A DNA stretch of 64,000 nt from Pseudoalteromonas distincta (GTDB taxonomy: Bacteria; Pseudomonadota; Gammaproteobacteria; Enterobacterales; Alteromonadaceae), in NCBI RefSeq assembly GCF_000814675.1, contig NZ_JWIG01000025.1, forward strand, positions 186,001 through 250,000, in the 5' to 3' direction. Made by a program: the position numbers and the translations under genes. The notes beneath the pieces are model-generated. The model did no database searches. It had not been told where the DNA came from and worked only from the letters and a program-made list of their open reading frames with translations. Below are positions 1 through 10,236 of the stretch, one piece after another (the first letter of the stretch is position 1; every line of letters starts with the position of its first letter).

Positions 1-1
1 T

Positions 2-115
2 AAAATTGCGATGGAAATGGCAGGTAGATTAACAGGTGTTACTATGGCAGAACCTGGCGTATCGCGTATGGTTGCTGTAGATATAGAGCAAGCTGTGCAA
101 CTTGCACACGCATAA
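2..115 (+). CDS. smc: SMC chromosome partition protein, C-terminal end
   Basis: An open frame enters from the left edge and stops at a TAA at 113-115. The 37 residues include AGRLTGVTMAEPGVSRMVAV, which matches the extreme C-terminus of bacterial SMC, the end of the ATPase head after the signature region. SMC is a condensin-like ATPase that organises the chromosome. The smc-zipA-ligA order is known from Alteromonadales. Only the last residues are visible, so the assignment rests on this tail and the neighbours. Confidence 0.75.
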   Translation, partial: KIAMEMAGRLTGVTMAEPGVSRMVAVDIEQAVQLAHA

Positions 116-189
116 ATTTTTATAACAAGTGTATTAGTTTTTCATTAATATACAGGTTTTAGGCATATCAAATAATAAAAGGTGAGGGG

Positions 190-957
190 ATGGCCGAACA
201 ATTAAGATGGGTTTTAATCGTTATCAGTGTAATTGTCATTGGTGGTTTATTAATACATGGATTGTGGTCAGTTAGAAAAAAAGACCGCCCAGAAGTATCG
301 GATAATGAACGGGTTGAGCCATTACAACAAAGCGCACCAGCTTCATCTAAACCGTTTCGTACTGAGGCTGAGCCAAAAGAGCCAATGCAAGACGAACGTG
401 ATGAGCCACAATTTGGCGAGCTTAACTTTGATGCAAATGAGCCGCAAATTGATACAAGCGTGCCAGAAACACCGATTGAAGATGACTTAGAAATAGTTGA
501 TGATCTTGAAACAAAAGATCAAAGTGCTGAAGAAGCGCCTGCTCAAATGTCTGACTTTGTTATTGTGCATATTCAAATGCCAGAAGAGCTTAGTATGCAG
601 GGCAGTAAACTATTACCAGCAGTTAATACTTTAGGTTTTAAATATTCTGAGGAAGGCTTTTTTAATCGCCACTTAGATCCGGCTGGCCAAGGTCCTGTTT
701 TGTTTAGATTAGTAAATATGTACAACCCAGGTACGTTTGATATTGATAATATGGAACAATTTAGTACCGCTGGGGTAAGCTTATTTATGACGTTACCGTG
801 CGACGGCGATGGTCTAGCGGCATTTAATATGTTGCACAGCGCAGCTAAAAAGTTAGCGGATGAATTTGGTGCACAAATTTTAGATGCTGAGCGAAATGAA
901 ATGACAGTAGAGCGCATCAGGCAATATGTTGAACAGGTTCGTTCTTTTTCAGCGTAA
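190..957 (+). CDS. zipA: Cell division protein ZipA
   Basis: 255 residues. The protein tethers FtsZ to the inner membrane during assembly of the division ring. An N-terminal membrane anchor (about residues 6-25, no cleavable signal) is followed by a charged linker rich in Glu, Pro and Asp (about 30-115). The compact C-terminal FtsZ-binding domain (about 120-250) contains FVIVHIQM, GFKYSEEGFFNRH and LFMTLPCDGDGLAAFNML. The ATG follows a GGTGAGGGG-type ribosome binding site. ligA lies 80 bp downstream, beyond a hairpin terminator, as in related genomes. Length and domain order are normal for ZipA. Confidence 0.93.
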   Translation: MAEQLRWVLIVISVIVIGGLLIHGLWSVRKKDRPEVSDNERVEPLQQSAPASSKPFRTEAEPKEPMQDERDEPQFGELNFDANEPQIDTSVPETPIEDDLEIVDDLETKDQSAEEAPAQMSDFVIVHIQMPEELSMQGSKLLPAVNTLGFKYSEEGFFNRHLDPAGQGPVLFRLVNMYNPGTFDIDNMEQFSTAGVSLFMTLPCDGDGLAAFNMLHSAAKKLADEFGAQILDAERNEMTVERIRQYVEQVRSFSA

Positions 958-981
958 ATAACGCATACATTATATTTTTAT

Positions 982-1020
982 AAGCCACTGGACGGTGATT
1001 CGTCAAAGTGGCTTTTTTTA
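982..1020 (+). terminator. Rho-independent terminator after zipA
   Basis: An 8-bp perfect stem (AAGCCACT at 982-989 pairing with AGTGGCTT at 1007-1014) is followed by a T-run. It lies between zipA and ligA, so the two genes are probably only partly co-transcribed. Confidence 0.75.
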
Positions 1021-1037
1021 TGTTTATTGAGGTTTAA

Positions 1038-3056
<2,019 letters not shown>

Positions 3057-3065
3057 GACGCAACA

Positions 3066-3584
3066 ATGAGCCGATACGGTCCAGAATACTGGGATAAGTA
3101 CGGAAGTTACCGAACTCCTATTGCATTTAACTTAAGTTTGCTTGTGCTATTACGTGGCTATTTTATTTGGGTGATTGCGGCTTTAAGTCGCAGGCCTGAA
3201 CTTGATTTAATGTCGTTATTTTTTAAAAATAAAAATGATTTTTTTATTGCAATAGCAATTGGAAGTATCGCAATAATACCGACTATTTTATTTTGTTTAC
3301 GCAGACCACGAGATTCACACAGTGCGAGCGATAAGTTAGCAAAAATATGGCGGTATATGCGCTGGCCCCTTATTGTATGTGCTGTTGTTGATTTAACATG
3401 GTTAAGTATTCAAGCCGCGCATAGCCATTATCGATTTTCATCATTTTTAGCAGTACAAATGATGATTGTTTTATGGGTATTGTGGTATTTGGTGAAAAGC
3501 CGTTATTTAACCGTTTTTTTTAATGATTGGCCTGAGCCGACAGAAAAAGCATCAGAAGAAAAAAAGCGACTTAAAAGGGATTAG
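3066..3584 (+). CDS. DUF2919 (YfeZ-like) inner-membrane protein
   Basis: 172 residues with about four hydrophobic segments (near 20-40, 60-80, 105-125, 135-150). The N-terminal stretch with a conserved-looking RTPIAFNLSLLVLLRGYFIW resembles the DUF2919/YfeZ family of inner-membrane proteins, whose function is not known. The gene starts 9 bp after ligA and ends 2 bp before the next gene, so it is probably in the ligA transcription unit. The family call is from recognition of the N-terminus only. Confidence 0.65.
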   Translation: MSRYGPEYWDKYGSYRTPIAFNLSLLVLLRGYFIWVIAALSRRPELDLMSLFFKNKNDFFIAIAIGSIAIIPTILFCLRRPRDSHSASDKLAKIWRYMRWPLIVCAVVDLTWLSIQAAHSHYRFSSFLAVQMMIVLWVLWYLVKSRYLTVFFNDWPEPTEKASEEKKRLKRD

Positions 3585-3586
3585 TT

Positions 3587-4027
3587 GTGGACGCTGTAAA
3601 TAAAAAAATAGCGATAGCTATATCGCTAATAGGCTTAGTGCTTATTATTTTAATGATTAGCACTGAGCTTTTAGAGTCTATGTGGTTTAAAGCGCTATTT
3701 GGGTTGTGGGTATTTGTTTTTTGCTCAAGCGTTTATAGGCTAACGCCCTTATTTAAATCAAGAAACAGGCTAGAGGATTTTATTCAGCGAGATGCCCAAC
3801 ATTTACTACTTTTTAGTTTGATGGGGTTTTTTGATAAAAAGCATGGTCCAGATTGGTTAGTTATTGAGAGTATTGAACGCATAACAACAAAGGATGATGA
3901 GCTAATAATTTACAGTAATAACGAGCGCCAAATGAGTGTTAGTTTACCTGTAAAAAAAGCAGAGCTAGATAGTTTTATTAAACGAATACTTACCGACTCA
4001 GAAAAACAAAATATTACCTTTAGCTGA
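3587..4027 (+). CDS. Small membrane protein of unknown function
   Basis: 146 residues beginning at GTG, 2 bp after the preceding stop, which suggests translational coupling. Two hydrophobic segments (about 8-27 and 33-52) are followed by a soluble C-terminal part (about 60-146) containing WLVIESIERITTKDDELIIY, which is rich in beta propensity. No catalytic motif is visible and I do not recognise the family. Its position suggests a shared transcript with ligA and the DUF2919 gene. Confidence 0.6.
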   Translation: MDAVNKKIAIAISLIGLVLIILMISTELLESMWFKALFGLWVFVFCSSVYRLTPLFKSRNRLEDFIQRDAQHLLLFSLMGFFDKKHGPDWLVIESIERITTKDDELIIYSNNERQMSVSLPVKKAELDSFIKRILTDSEKQNITFS

Positions 4028-4114
4028 TCTTTAGTGTATTAAATAACGTAATAATTAGCCGTACTTTTTATAAATTTATTAAGTACGGTTAATCAACTAT
4101 TCAATGAGGCTATT

Positions 4115-4555
4115 ATGTTGAAGTGGAATGATGTTATTAACTTTGCCACCAACGGCAATCCTACCCCAAGTAAAAAAGTAGTCAAAACTGACGAGCAGTG
4201 GCGGATGCAACTATCAGAAGATGAATATTACGTAACACGTAAGAAAGGAACAGAGCGCCCAGATAGCTCGGGTAGTTGTACATTACTCGAACCTGGCAAG
4301 TATGTGTGTATTTGCTGTGATAACCTATTGTTTGATGCCGATGAAAAGTTTGATAGTGGCACTGGTTGGCCGTCATTTACGCAACCTGCGACAATTGAAG
4401 CGATTGGTTATGTAAACGATACAAGTCATGGTATGGAGCGCATAGAGGTGGTTTGTAACGTGTGCGATTCGCACTTAGGCCATATTTTTCCAGATGGACC
4501 ATTACCAACAGGTTTACGTTATTGCGTTAATGCCGCAGCAATGAAAAAGCTCTAA
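4115..4555 (+). CDS. msrB: Peptide-methionine (R)-S-oxide reductase
   Basis: 146 residues. It reduces the R-epimer of methionine sulfoxide in proteins, using thioredoxin. The GTGWPSF active-site segment, the zinc-binding CICC and CNVC pairs, and the catalytic cysteine at about C137 in RYCVNAAAM are all present. HLGHIFPDGP is also typical. The ATG is preceded by AATGAGG. The first 30 residues are a short N-terminal extension. The gene stands alone and converges with the minus-strand gene at 4560. Confidence 0.95.
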   Translation: MLKWNDVINFATNGNPTPSKKVVKTDEQWRMQLSEDEYYVTRKKGTERPDSSGSCTLLEPGKYVCICCDNLLFDADEKFDSGTGWPSFTQPATIEAIGYVNDTSHGMERIEVVCNVCDSHLGHIFPDGPLPTGLRYCVNAAAMKKL

Positions 4556-4559
4556 TATT

Positions 4560-6233
4560 TTATTTACTAGCGCTTTGAATATCTAAATTCATTTCTTTTG
4601 CTATATGCAAAATCTTATCTAAACGCTGCGTCTGATCTGCTTGTAATTTAGTTTTATCAAGAAGGGCGTAGCATCTTCTAGCAAGATCCATATTAAATGA
4701 GCTGCCAGATTGCTTGGTTGAATCAAATAGGCACTGTAATAAATTAAGTGCAATACTTTGATTACGAGGCATTACTCTAAATGCTTGCGTAAAAGCTTCC
4801 AGCGCAGTATTTAACTGCCCTTTATTAAATTGATTAACGGCATGGTTATTAAGCTCTTTTGGACCCATTTTAATATCGCGTCGCTCACTTTGTTGCTGCT
4901 GAATATAACGCAAGTAAGTTGTGTCGCTAACTGCAGGGTGTCTTTCACAGTGGCTAATTATTTGTGTGAATAAGGTTTGCGCCTTCTGATGAAACCCCAG
5001 TTCATGAAATGCTTTTGCTTTATCAAGTGCTCCATCAACCGATCGGATATGAGTATCGTCGTCATCAAGCTGCTCAATCAGCTTTTTCGCTTTTTGATGC
5101 TCGTCTTTTAAGTAATGAAGTCGTGCATTAAGTACATCAATTTGAGCTTGATTTGCATTATTAGGAAACTGTTTTTTTAAATCATTAATGTACTGATTTG
5201 TTTGTCTAGAAATTCGTTGAATTTGATCAGTTTGATCAGTCGTTAACGCAAAGTCGATACCGGCACGTGCTGCATTCAAATATACATCGGGGTGGTCGTG
5301 TATTGAGTGCTTTGCAAAGGTGGCTATATCTTTTTGAGTTAAATAGCTTTTTTCGTAGTCATGATTAATTAGCGACACATTACTTAACGATTTTTGGCGT
5401 GTGATGTTTCGCGGTGCAATGTCTGCAGCTTGACTTAAAAAGCTTTGTGCTAGTTCAAACTGATTTAGCTTTATTTCTAATCTGCCCAACAAATCAAGGG
5501 CTACTAAACGAGTTTCTTGGCGCTCTAACATTGTCTTGAGCATTCGCTGCGCCAAAATATGTTCGTTATTCGCTATAAGTGCCTCTACTAAACCTACTTT
5601 TGCCCAAGCAAATTTTTGAATATCGAGAACAGACTTAAAAAAGTCTTTTGCATCTTGAGCGCGCTTTAAGCGAAGTAGGGCATCGCCTTTTAAGCGAAGT
5701 AGGATAGGGCTGTAATTATTATTTTTTTTATCCAGAGCGGTATCAATAAATTTAATAGCTTTTGAATCGTTACCATCATCAATTAATGAATACACTGTTT
5801 GTAAGTCGTGTTTACGCTTTAAGATTCGTTCAATGCGTGTTTTAAGCTCTTGTACTGTAAAAGGCTTAACTAAAAAGTCATCTGGCTGCAGCTCAAGAAC
5901 ACTATGAACGAGTGAGCCACTTGTTTCTGCTGAGATAAAAATAAAGCCAGTCGAACTTTTTATGAGCTGCTTTACTCGTAGCTCTTCATAAAGCTGGTAG
6001 CCATCTTGGTGTTTGTTTAAGTTGAATGAGCAAACGATTAAATCAAATTCTTCACTTAAACACTGCTCTTTTGCAGAGTTTGCATGATCAGCAAAGCGCA
6101 ACTGCCGAAAGCCAAGCCTTTCTAACGATTGTTTCATATAGCTTTGAGCAAGTGGCTGCTCCTCTACTATAAGTATTTTGGCTTTTGAATAGATCTTAGT
6201 TGGCATTGGCTTAAGCGTAATTGTATTTAACAC
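4560..6233 (-). CDS. Response-regulator-like protein with TPR repeats (degenerate receiver)
   Basis: 557 residues. Residues about 18-135 form a CheY-like receiver: ILIVEEQPLAQ carries the acidic pair and DDFLVKPF the conserved Lys. The position that normally holds the phosphoacceptor Asp reads VCSFNLN, with Ser at about residue 69. The remainder (about 150-550) is helical with TPR-like repeats such as LLRLKGDALLRLKRAQDAKD and NNHAVNQFNKGQLNTALEAF. There is no DNA-binding or catalytic output domain. Related receiver-TPR proteins occur in Vibrio and Shewanella, and their roles are poorly defined. The partner kinase is not in the window, and signalling here may be phosphorylation-independent. 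Confidence 0.75.
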   Translation of the reverse strand: MLNTITLKPMPTKIYSKAKILIVEEQPLAQSYMKQSLERLGFRQLRFADHANSAKEQCLSEEFDLIVCSFNLNKHQDGYQLYEELRVKQLIKSSTGFIFISAETSGSLVHSVLELQPDDFLVKPFTVQELKTRIERILKRKHDLQTVYSLIDDGNDSKAIKFIDTALDKKNNNYSPILLRLKGDALLRLKRAQDAKDFFKSVLDIQKFAWAKVGLVEALIANNEHILAQRMLKTMLERQETRLVALDLLGRLEIKLNQFELAQSFLSQAADIAPRNITRQKSLSNVSLINHDYEKSYLTQKDIATFAKHSIHDHPDVYLNAARAGIDFALTTDQTDQIQRISRQTNQYINDLKKQFPNNANQAQIDVLNARLHYLKDEHQKAKKLIEQLDDDDTHIRSVDGALDKAKAFHELGFHQKAQTLFTQIISHCERHPAVSDTTYLRYIQQQQSERRDIKMGPKELNNHAVNQFNKGQLNTALEAFTQAFRVMPRNQSIALNLLQCLFDSTKQSGSSFNMDLARRCYALLDKTKLQADQTQRLDKILHIAKEMNLDIQSASK

Positions 6234-6521
6234 AGACTATAATCAACAGTTTAACTCCTTACAAGGGAATTTAAATGATAGCTGTATTTATTAGGTACTT
6301 AACTTTGCCTAATACGTTTATCTAACTACGAAAGTACTGAGCCGAATAACGTAATTAAAAACCAAATAAGTAAAATGGAAACGCTATATTTGATGAGTGC
6401 TTTGATATGGAAATTTAGATTTTAATAAAAATATGAAATGTCTTTAAGGTAAAAATAGGAGTTAAACGTATTTAATATGGGAAAAAGTTATTACTAGAGA
6501 AGTTGTTTAATGGTATTTATG
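6234..6521. other. Intergenic, no gene seen
   Basis: AT-rich DNA upstream of the TPR protein gene and beyond the 3' end of the tRNA-Val array. I see no reading frame with a ribosome binding site. The segment from about 6400 resembles the spacers of the tandem repeats that follow. Confidence 0.5.
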
Positions 6522-6610
6522 TGGTGGGTGATTACTTGGCTTGATACCAGTGACCCTCGCCATTATTTGTAAAGGGTGGTGATGCTCTTTTTCTTACGGC
6601 TAAGTTAATT
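6522..6610 (-). pseudogene. Degenerate tRNA-Val-like copy 1
   Basis: It retains the CCA-end and T-arm side, with changes (ACTTGGCTTGATACCAGTGA). The anticodon arm is replaced by a longer CGCCATTATTTGTAAAGGGTGG segment region and the D-arm is lost. It is not a functional tRNA. Confidence 0.7.
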
Positions 6611-6710
6611 ACATACGATTTATATATTGAGTATTTATAAAGTTCTTAAATGTATTTAATATGAAAAGAAAGAGTTATTACTAGAGAAGTTATCTGATGG
6701 TATTTATATG

Positions 6711-6800
6711 TGGTGGGTGATACTGGACTTGAACCAGTGACCCTCGCCATTATTTGTAAAGGGTGGTGATGCTCTTTTTCTTACGGCTAAGTTAATTACA
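6711..6800 (-). pseudogene. Degenerate tRNA-Val-like copy 2
   Basis: The T-arm and 3' acceptor are identical to the intact genes. The anticodon arm is enlarged by several bases and the 5' half (D-arm and 5' acceptor) no longer matches, so the acceptor stem cannot close. Confidence 0.75.
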
Positions 6801-6897
6801 CACGATTTATATATTGAGTATTTATAAAGTTCTTAAATGTATTTAATATGAAAAGAAAGAGTTATTACTAGAGAAGTTATCTGATGGTATTTATATG

Positions 6898-6987
6898 TGG
6901 TGGGTGATACTGGACTTGAACCAGTGACCCTCGCCATTATTTGTAAAGGGTGGTGATGCTCTTTTTCTTACGGCTAAGTTAATTACA
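6898..6987 (-). pseudogene. Degenerate tRNA-Val-like copy 3
   Basis: Almost identical to the copy at 6711, with the same enlarged anticodon arm and lost D-arm, so it arose by duplication of the whole 187-bp unit. Confidence 0.75.
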
Positions 6988-7084
6988 TGCGATTTATATA
7001 TTGAGTTTTTATAAAGTTCGTAAATGTGTTTAATATGAGAAGGAAGAGTTATTACTAGAGAAGTTGTTTAATGGTATTTATATG

Positions 7085-7160
7085 TGGTGGGTGATACTGG
7101 ACTTGAACCAGTGACCCTCGCCTTGTAAGGGCGATGCTCTCCCAACTGAGCTAATCACCC
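7085..7160 (-). tRNA. tRNA-Val(TAC)
   Basis: 76 nt with an encoded CCA. The reverse complement starts GGGTGATTAGCTCAGTTGGG, the anticodon loop is CTTACAA (anticodon TAC), and the T-loop TTCAAGT is present. It is the last gene of the minus-strand array. Confidence 0.97.
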
Positions 7161-7221
7161 ACATATAATAGGTATGCCTGTTATTTAATTCTTTATTATC
7201 AATTAACCGCTTGATGTAATT

Positions 7222-7297
7222 TGGTGGGTGATACTGGACTTGAACCAGTGACCCTCGCCTTGTAAGGGCGATGCTCTCCCAACTGAGCTAATCACCC
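7222..7297 (-). tRNA. tRNA-Val(TAC)
   Basis: 76 nt, identical in the tRNA body to the copy at 7085. Anticodon TAC and encoded CCA. Confidence 0.97.
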
Positions 7298-7329
7298 AAA
7301 TTACATTTTAATATGCACCATTCTAGGAA

Positions 7330-7405
7330 TGGTGGGTCGTACTGGACTTGAACCAGTGACCCTCGCCTTGTAAGGGCGATGCTCTCCCAACTGAGCTAAC
7401 GACCC
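7330..7405 (-). tRNA. tRNA-Val(TAC), acceptor variant
   Basis: 76 nt, anticodon TAC. The acceptor stem is GGGTCGT paired with ACGACCC instead of GGGTGAT/ATCACCC. This is a compensated double change, so pairing is kept. Confidence 0.97.
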
Positions 7406-7453
7406 ATATTAAATTTTAAAACGCGACTATTGATATAATAATAGGTTTATATG

Positions 7454-7529
7454 TGGTGGGTGATACTGGACTTGAACCAGTGACCCTCGCCTTGTAAGGG
7501 CGATGCTCTCCCAACTGAGCTAATCACCC
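7454..7529 (-). tRNA. tRNA-Val(TAC)
   Basis: 76 nt, GGGTGAT acceptor type, anticodon TAC, encoded CCA. Confidence 0.97.
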
Positions 7530-7564
7530 ACATATAAATTAAAACGCTACTATTAAAATAAATA

Positions 7565-7647
7565 GTACTGGACTTTAACCAGTGAACCTCGCCGTTACTT
7601 GTAAATATCGGTGATGCTCTCTTTTTTCTAACTGAGCCAACGACCCA
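7565..7647 (-). pseudogene. Degenerate tRNA-Val-like copy 4
   Basis: It keeps a T-arm-like segment with a changed loop (GGACTTTAACCAGTGAACC) and an enlarged anticodon arm (CGCCGTTACTTGTAAATATCGG region). A T-rich insertion lies near the D-arm, and GACCCA marks the 5' acceptor. Not functional. Confidence 0.7.
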
Positions 7648-7682
7648 TTTAGATTTTCTTGTAATATGCACCATTTAAAAAA

Positions 7683-7758
7683 TGGTGGGTCGTACTGGAC
7701 TTGAACCAGTGACCCTCGCCTTGTAAGGGCGATGCTCTCCCAACTGAGCTAACGACCC
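7683..7758 (-). tRNA. tRNA-Val(TAC), acceptor variant
   Basis: 76 nt, the GGGTCGT/ACGACCC acceptor variant as at 7330, anticodon TAC, encoded CCA. Confidence 0.97.
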
Positions 7759-7785
7759 ATATTACATGCTACTACCGATATAGAT

Positions 7786-7869
7786 AGTACTGGACTTTAA
7801 CCAGTGAACTTCGCCATCTTTTATAAAAGGCGGTGATGCTCTCTTTTCTTGTAACTGAGCTAACGACCC
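7786..7869 (-). pseudogene. Degenerate tRNA-Val-like copy 5
   Basis: Same class as the copy at 7565: altered T-loop, enlarged anticodon arm (GCCATCTTTTATAAAAGGCG region), and a GACCCA remnant of the 5' acceptor. Confidence 0.7.
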
Positions 7870-7919
7870 ATATTACAATTTTAAAACACGACTATTAATA
7901 TAGTAATAGGTTTTATATG

Positions 7920-7995
7920 TGGTGGGTGATACTGGACTTGAACCAGTGACCCTCGCCTTGTAAGGGCGATGCTCTCCCAACTGAGCTAATCACCC
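7920..7995 (-). tRNA. tRNA-Val(TAC)
   Basis: 76 nt, GGGTGAT acceptor type, anticodon TAC, encoded CCA. Confidence 0.97.
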
Positions 7996-8023
7996 ACATA
8001 TAAATTAAAACGCTACTATTAAA

Positions 8024-8107
8024 TAGCACTGGACTTTAACCAGTGAACTTTGCCGTTACTTGTAAGTAGCGGTAATGCTCTCTTTTTCTAACTGAGCTTA
8101 GGACCCA
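8024..8107 (-). pseudogene. Degenerate tRNA-Val-like copy 6
   Basis: Same class as the copies at 7565 and 7786. The anticodon arm GCCGTTACTTGTAAGTAGCG forms a near-perfect 8-bp hairpin with a TGTA loop. Confidence 0.7.
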
Positions 8108-8142
8108 TATAGAATTTAGATGTGAACACTTTAACTAAAAAG

Positions 8143-8218
8143 TGGTGGGTGATACTGGACTTGAACCAGTGACCCTCGCCTTGTAAGGGCGATGCTCTCC
8201 CAACTGAGCTAATCACCC
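8143..8218 (-). tRNA. tRNA-Val(TAC), promoter-proximal
   Basis: 76 nt, GGGTGAT acceptor type, anticodon TAC. It is the first gene of the array, downstream of the promoter at 8261-8288. Confidence 0.97.
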
Positions 8219-8260
8219 ACATCTAAACAACATTGCATTGCTGCGTTGTTGTGGGGCGCT

Positions 8261-8288
8261 ATTATAGATAGAGTTGGAAATGTGTCAA
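8261..8288 (-). promoter_or_regulatory. Promoter of the tRNA-Val array
   Basis: On the minus strand TTGACA (8288-8283) and TATAAT (8266-8261) are separated by 16 bp. A GC-rich GCGCCCC stretch just after the -10 is typical of stringently controlled stable-RNA promoters. Confidence 0.85.
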
Positions 8289-8700
8289 CACTTGAATGAT
8301 AAAAATGTGCTGAATGAAGGTTTTATAAACAATAGGATATGGTTGAAGTCTATTTTATCATCAAATTTGATATTGCAGTTCAATTAAGCACCTAAAAGTG
8401 AGTAGGGAATTGTATTTTATTAACCTTAAATTTAGTTTTACGATACTCATTGTTTTTTTACTGGAGTCGTTTTTATGATTATGAGCAAGATGGATTAATA
8501 TTAGGGCGAGTTATTTAGTGAATAGAGCGGTCCTTTAAAAATGAATTTAATCTAAACATCCCAAAACAAATGCTATTTTCAGCATTCTAAACTCTATTTT
8601 TGTACTTACTTTATTTTTATAAGCCAACCTAGCCATCTCGTAAATACGTATTCCTCGCTACTAGCCTTCGGGTTAAGACTAAATAGATCACATATAACTA
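8289..8700. other. Intergenic, no gene seen
   Basis: AT-rich sequence between the tRNA-Val promoter and the MITE-like element. I see no coding frame, RNA or clear repeat. Confidence 0.5.
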
Positions 8701-9058
8701 GGGCGTGTTGACCTTTGTGGATTCAAATTTGTTCAATCTAGGGACGATTAAATCGCGGCGCGAGGTATGTAACCTAGTGGGCTCGGTAACTGCTCCTGCG
8801 TTACTCTAATGGCTTACATCCATGTAAGAATAAGTAAAAACCGAGCAAAGCTTCCGCGTCCTGCTCGCGGCCCTTACCTGCATCCATATAGGCAACAAAG
8901 AGTTGATCGTTCCTAGAAAGAACTTAAAGGGCAGCGCATATTTGGTATTTATGCGGCGTTATCGCCTATTCATGGGGAATAACCACACTACATAGGCTCT
9001 GCCTTGCCTGAAACCAAACATACTGCTGCAAATTCACCCACCAAAGATCAACACGCCT
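8701..9058. mobile_element. MITE-like element with terminal inverted repeats
   Basis: The left end GGGCGTGTTGACCTTTGTGG and the reverse complement of the right end (AGGCGTGTTGATCTTTGGTG) match at about 17 of 20 positions. The interior of about 320 bp is GC-richer than its surroundings and has no open reading frame. The structure fits a non-autonomous insertion element. No flanking target duplication is obvious to me. Confidence 0.6.
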
Positions 9059-9484
9059 TGAAGTTTTATACATAGAATTACGAAGCTACAATGCTCTTTT
9101 AAAAATGCTCTTCAAACAATAATCGAATTTTTTAGTACGAGTTACGCTGGTTATTAAGCAAGTAAAGGCTGCGGGTACTCTCAAACCCACATTTAAACTT
9201 TGGTTATTATAAGCAATTGTAACTTTTAAAAGATTAAGGCGATTGGCGAGGCCTTAATTGGTAGTTTTTAGATAAGTTTAATTTGCATATAAATGTATAC
9301 CTTTGCTTTGGTGAAATTTTGTTTCATTAAATGGGGGAGTGGGGGCTATTGAGTATTCGTTGCAATATAGTGATGTTATTATAAGCAGTAGGGTTAGAAT
9401 CTTATTCAAATTGTATTTTTTAGCACGCTTGATAGCCAGTTTGTTGAAAATTAAACCATTTAAATAAAGCTAGGTAAAAAACTG
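9059..9484. other. Intergenic, no gene seen
   Basis: AT-rich spacer between the MITE-like element and the tRNA-Ala promoter. Nothing recognisable. Confidence 0.5.
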
Positions 9485-9513
9485 TTGACTTTATTTTGGG
9501 TGGTGCATAGAAT
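9485..9513 (+). promoter_or_regulatory. Promoter of the tRNA-Ala/tRNA-Glu array
   Basis: TTGACT (9485-9490) and TAGAAT (9508-9513) are 17 bp apart. The GC-rich GCGCCCC discriminator is the same motif found downstream of the tRNA-Val promoter. Confidence 0.8.
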
Positions 9514-9569
9514 GCGCCCCGCACTAAGCGATACACGATGTGTTTATCACGACGAGTATTGATTAAGTT

Positions 9570-9645
9570 GGGGCCATAGCTCAGCTGGGAGAGCGCTTCG
9601 CTGGCAGTGAAGAGGTCTGCGGTTCGATCCCGCATGGCTCCACCA
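9570..9645 (+). tRNA. tRNA-Ala(GGC)
   Basis: 76 nt. It begins GGGGCCATAGCTCAGCTGGG and has the anticodon loop CTGGCAG (anticodon GGC), the T-loop TTCGATC and an encoded CCA. Acceptor GGGGCCA/TGGCTCC contains one G-U pair. Confidence 0.97.
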
Positions 9646-9682
9646 AAAATTAGTGTTTTGTCCTAGGGTAGCAGTTTTCTGT

Positions 9683-9758
9683 GTCCCCATCGTCTAGAGG
9701 CCTAGGACACCGCCCTTTCACGGCGGTAACAGGGGTTCGAATCCCCTTGGGGACGCCA
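9683..9758 (+). tRNA. tRNA-Glu(TTC) copy 1
   Basis: 76 nt. GTCCCCATCGTCTAGAGGCC start, anticodon loop CTTTCAC (anticodon TTC), encoded CCA. Confidence 0.97.
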
Positions 9759-9902
9759 CTTAACTTTTATTAGTTAAAGGCGGTTTTACCGAGAAAATAG
9801 CGTCACAATTAAAGCTCGAGTCTTTACTTGTATTAAACGCAATTACCTTAAAGCTCATGATGTGAGTTAAACTTATCAACTGTCCTAGTGACACATTTAT
9901 GT

Positions 9903-9978
9903 GTCCCCATCGTCTAGAGGCCTAGGACACCGCCCTTTCACGGCGGTAACAGGGGTTCGAATCCCCTTGGGGACGCCA
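9903..9978 (+). tRNA. tRNA-Glu(TTC) copy 2
   Basis: 76 nt, identical to copy 1. The start is 220 bp from that of copy 1. Confidence 0.97.
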
Positions 9979-10160
9979 CTTACTATTTTAAGTATTGTGT
10001 AAAGCAGTGTGACACCGCACTCTCTATGCACGACGTTATCAAGAGTACTAATCTCTTGGGGACGCCACTTACTTATTTTTAATAGGGAAGTGAAGTGTTA
10101 TTAAGAAAGCTCGCCTGAAACGAGTCTAAAAATTCAGTTGTCCTAGTGACACATTTATGT

Positions 10161-10236
10161 GTCCCCATCGTCTAGAGGCCTAGGACACCGCCCTTTCACG
10201 GCGGTAACAGGGGTTCGAATCCCCTTGGGGACGCCA
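10161..10236 (+). tRNA. tRNA-Glu(TTC) copy 3
   Basis: 76 nt, identical tRNA body, anticodon TTC, encoded CCA. Confidence 0.97.

Larger units (their letters stand above)
6440..7080 (-). repeat. Tandem ~187-bp repeats carrying degenerate tRNA-Val units
   Basis: Units start at equivalent points near 6522, 6711, 6898 and 7085, a spacing of 189, 187 and 187 bp. Each has a tRNA-Val-derived block plus a nearly identical AT-rich spacer (for example TTATTACTAGAGAAGTT). The first three blocks are degenerate and the last is the intact tRNA-Val gene at 7085-7160. The degenerate blocks at 6711 and 6898 are nearly identical over the whole unit, which indicates recent duplication or gene conversion. Confidence 0.85.

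Noticed and set aside
4059-4088. Inverted repeat CCGTACTT/AAGTACGG between the 146-aa membrane gene and msrB
   Set aside because: No T-run follows the stem and the loop is 14 bases, so I do not list it as a terminator.
7447-7674. A minus-strand open frame of 75 codons
   Set aside because: It consists of tRNA-Val and degenerate tRNA-Val sequence read as protein.
9420-9635. A minus-strand open frame of 71 codons
   Set aside because: It reads through the tRNA-Ala gene in antisense. No independent gene signal.
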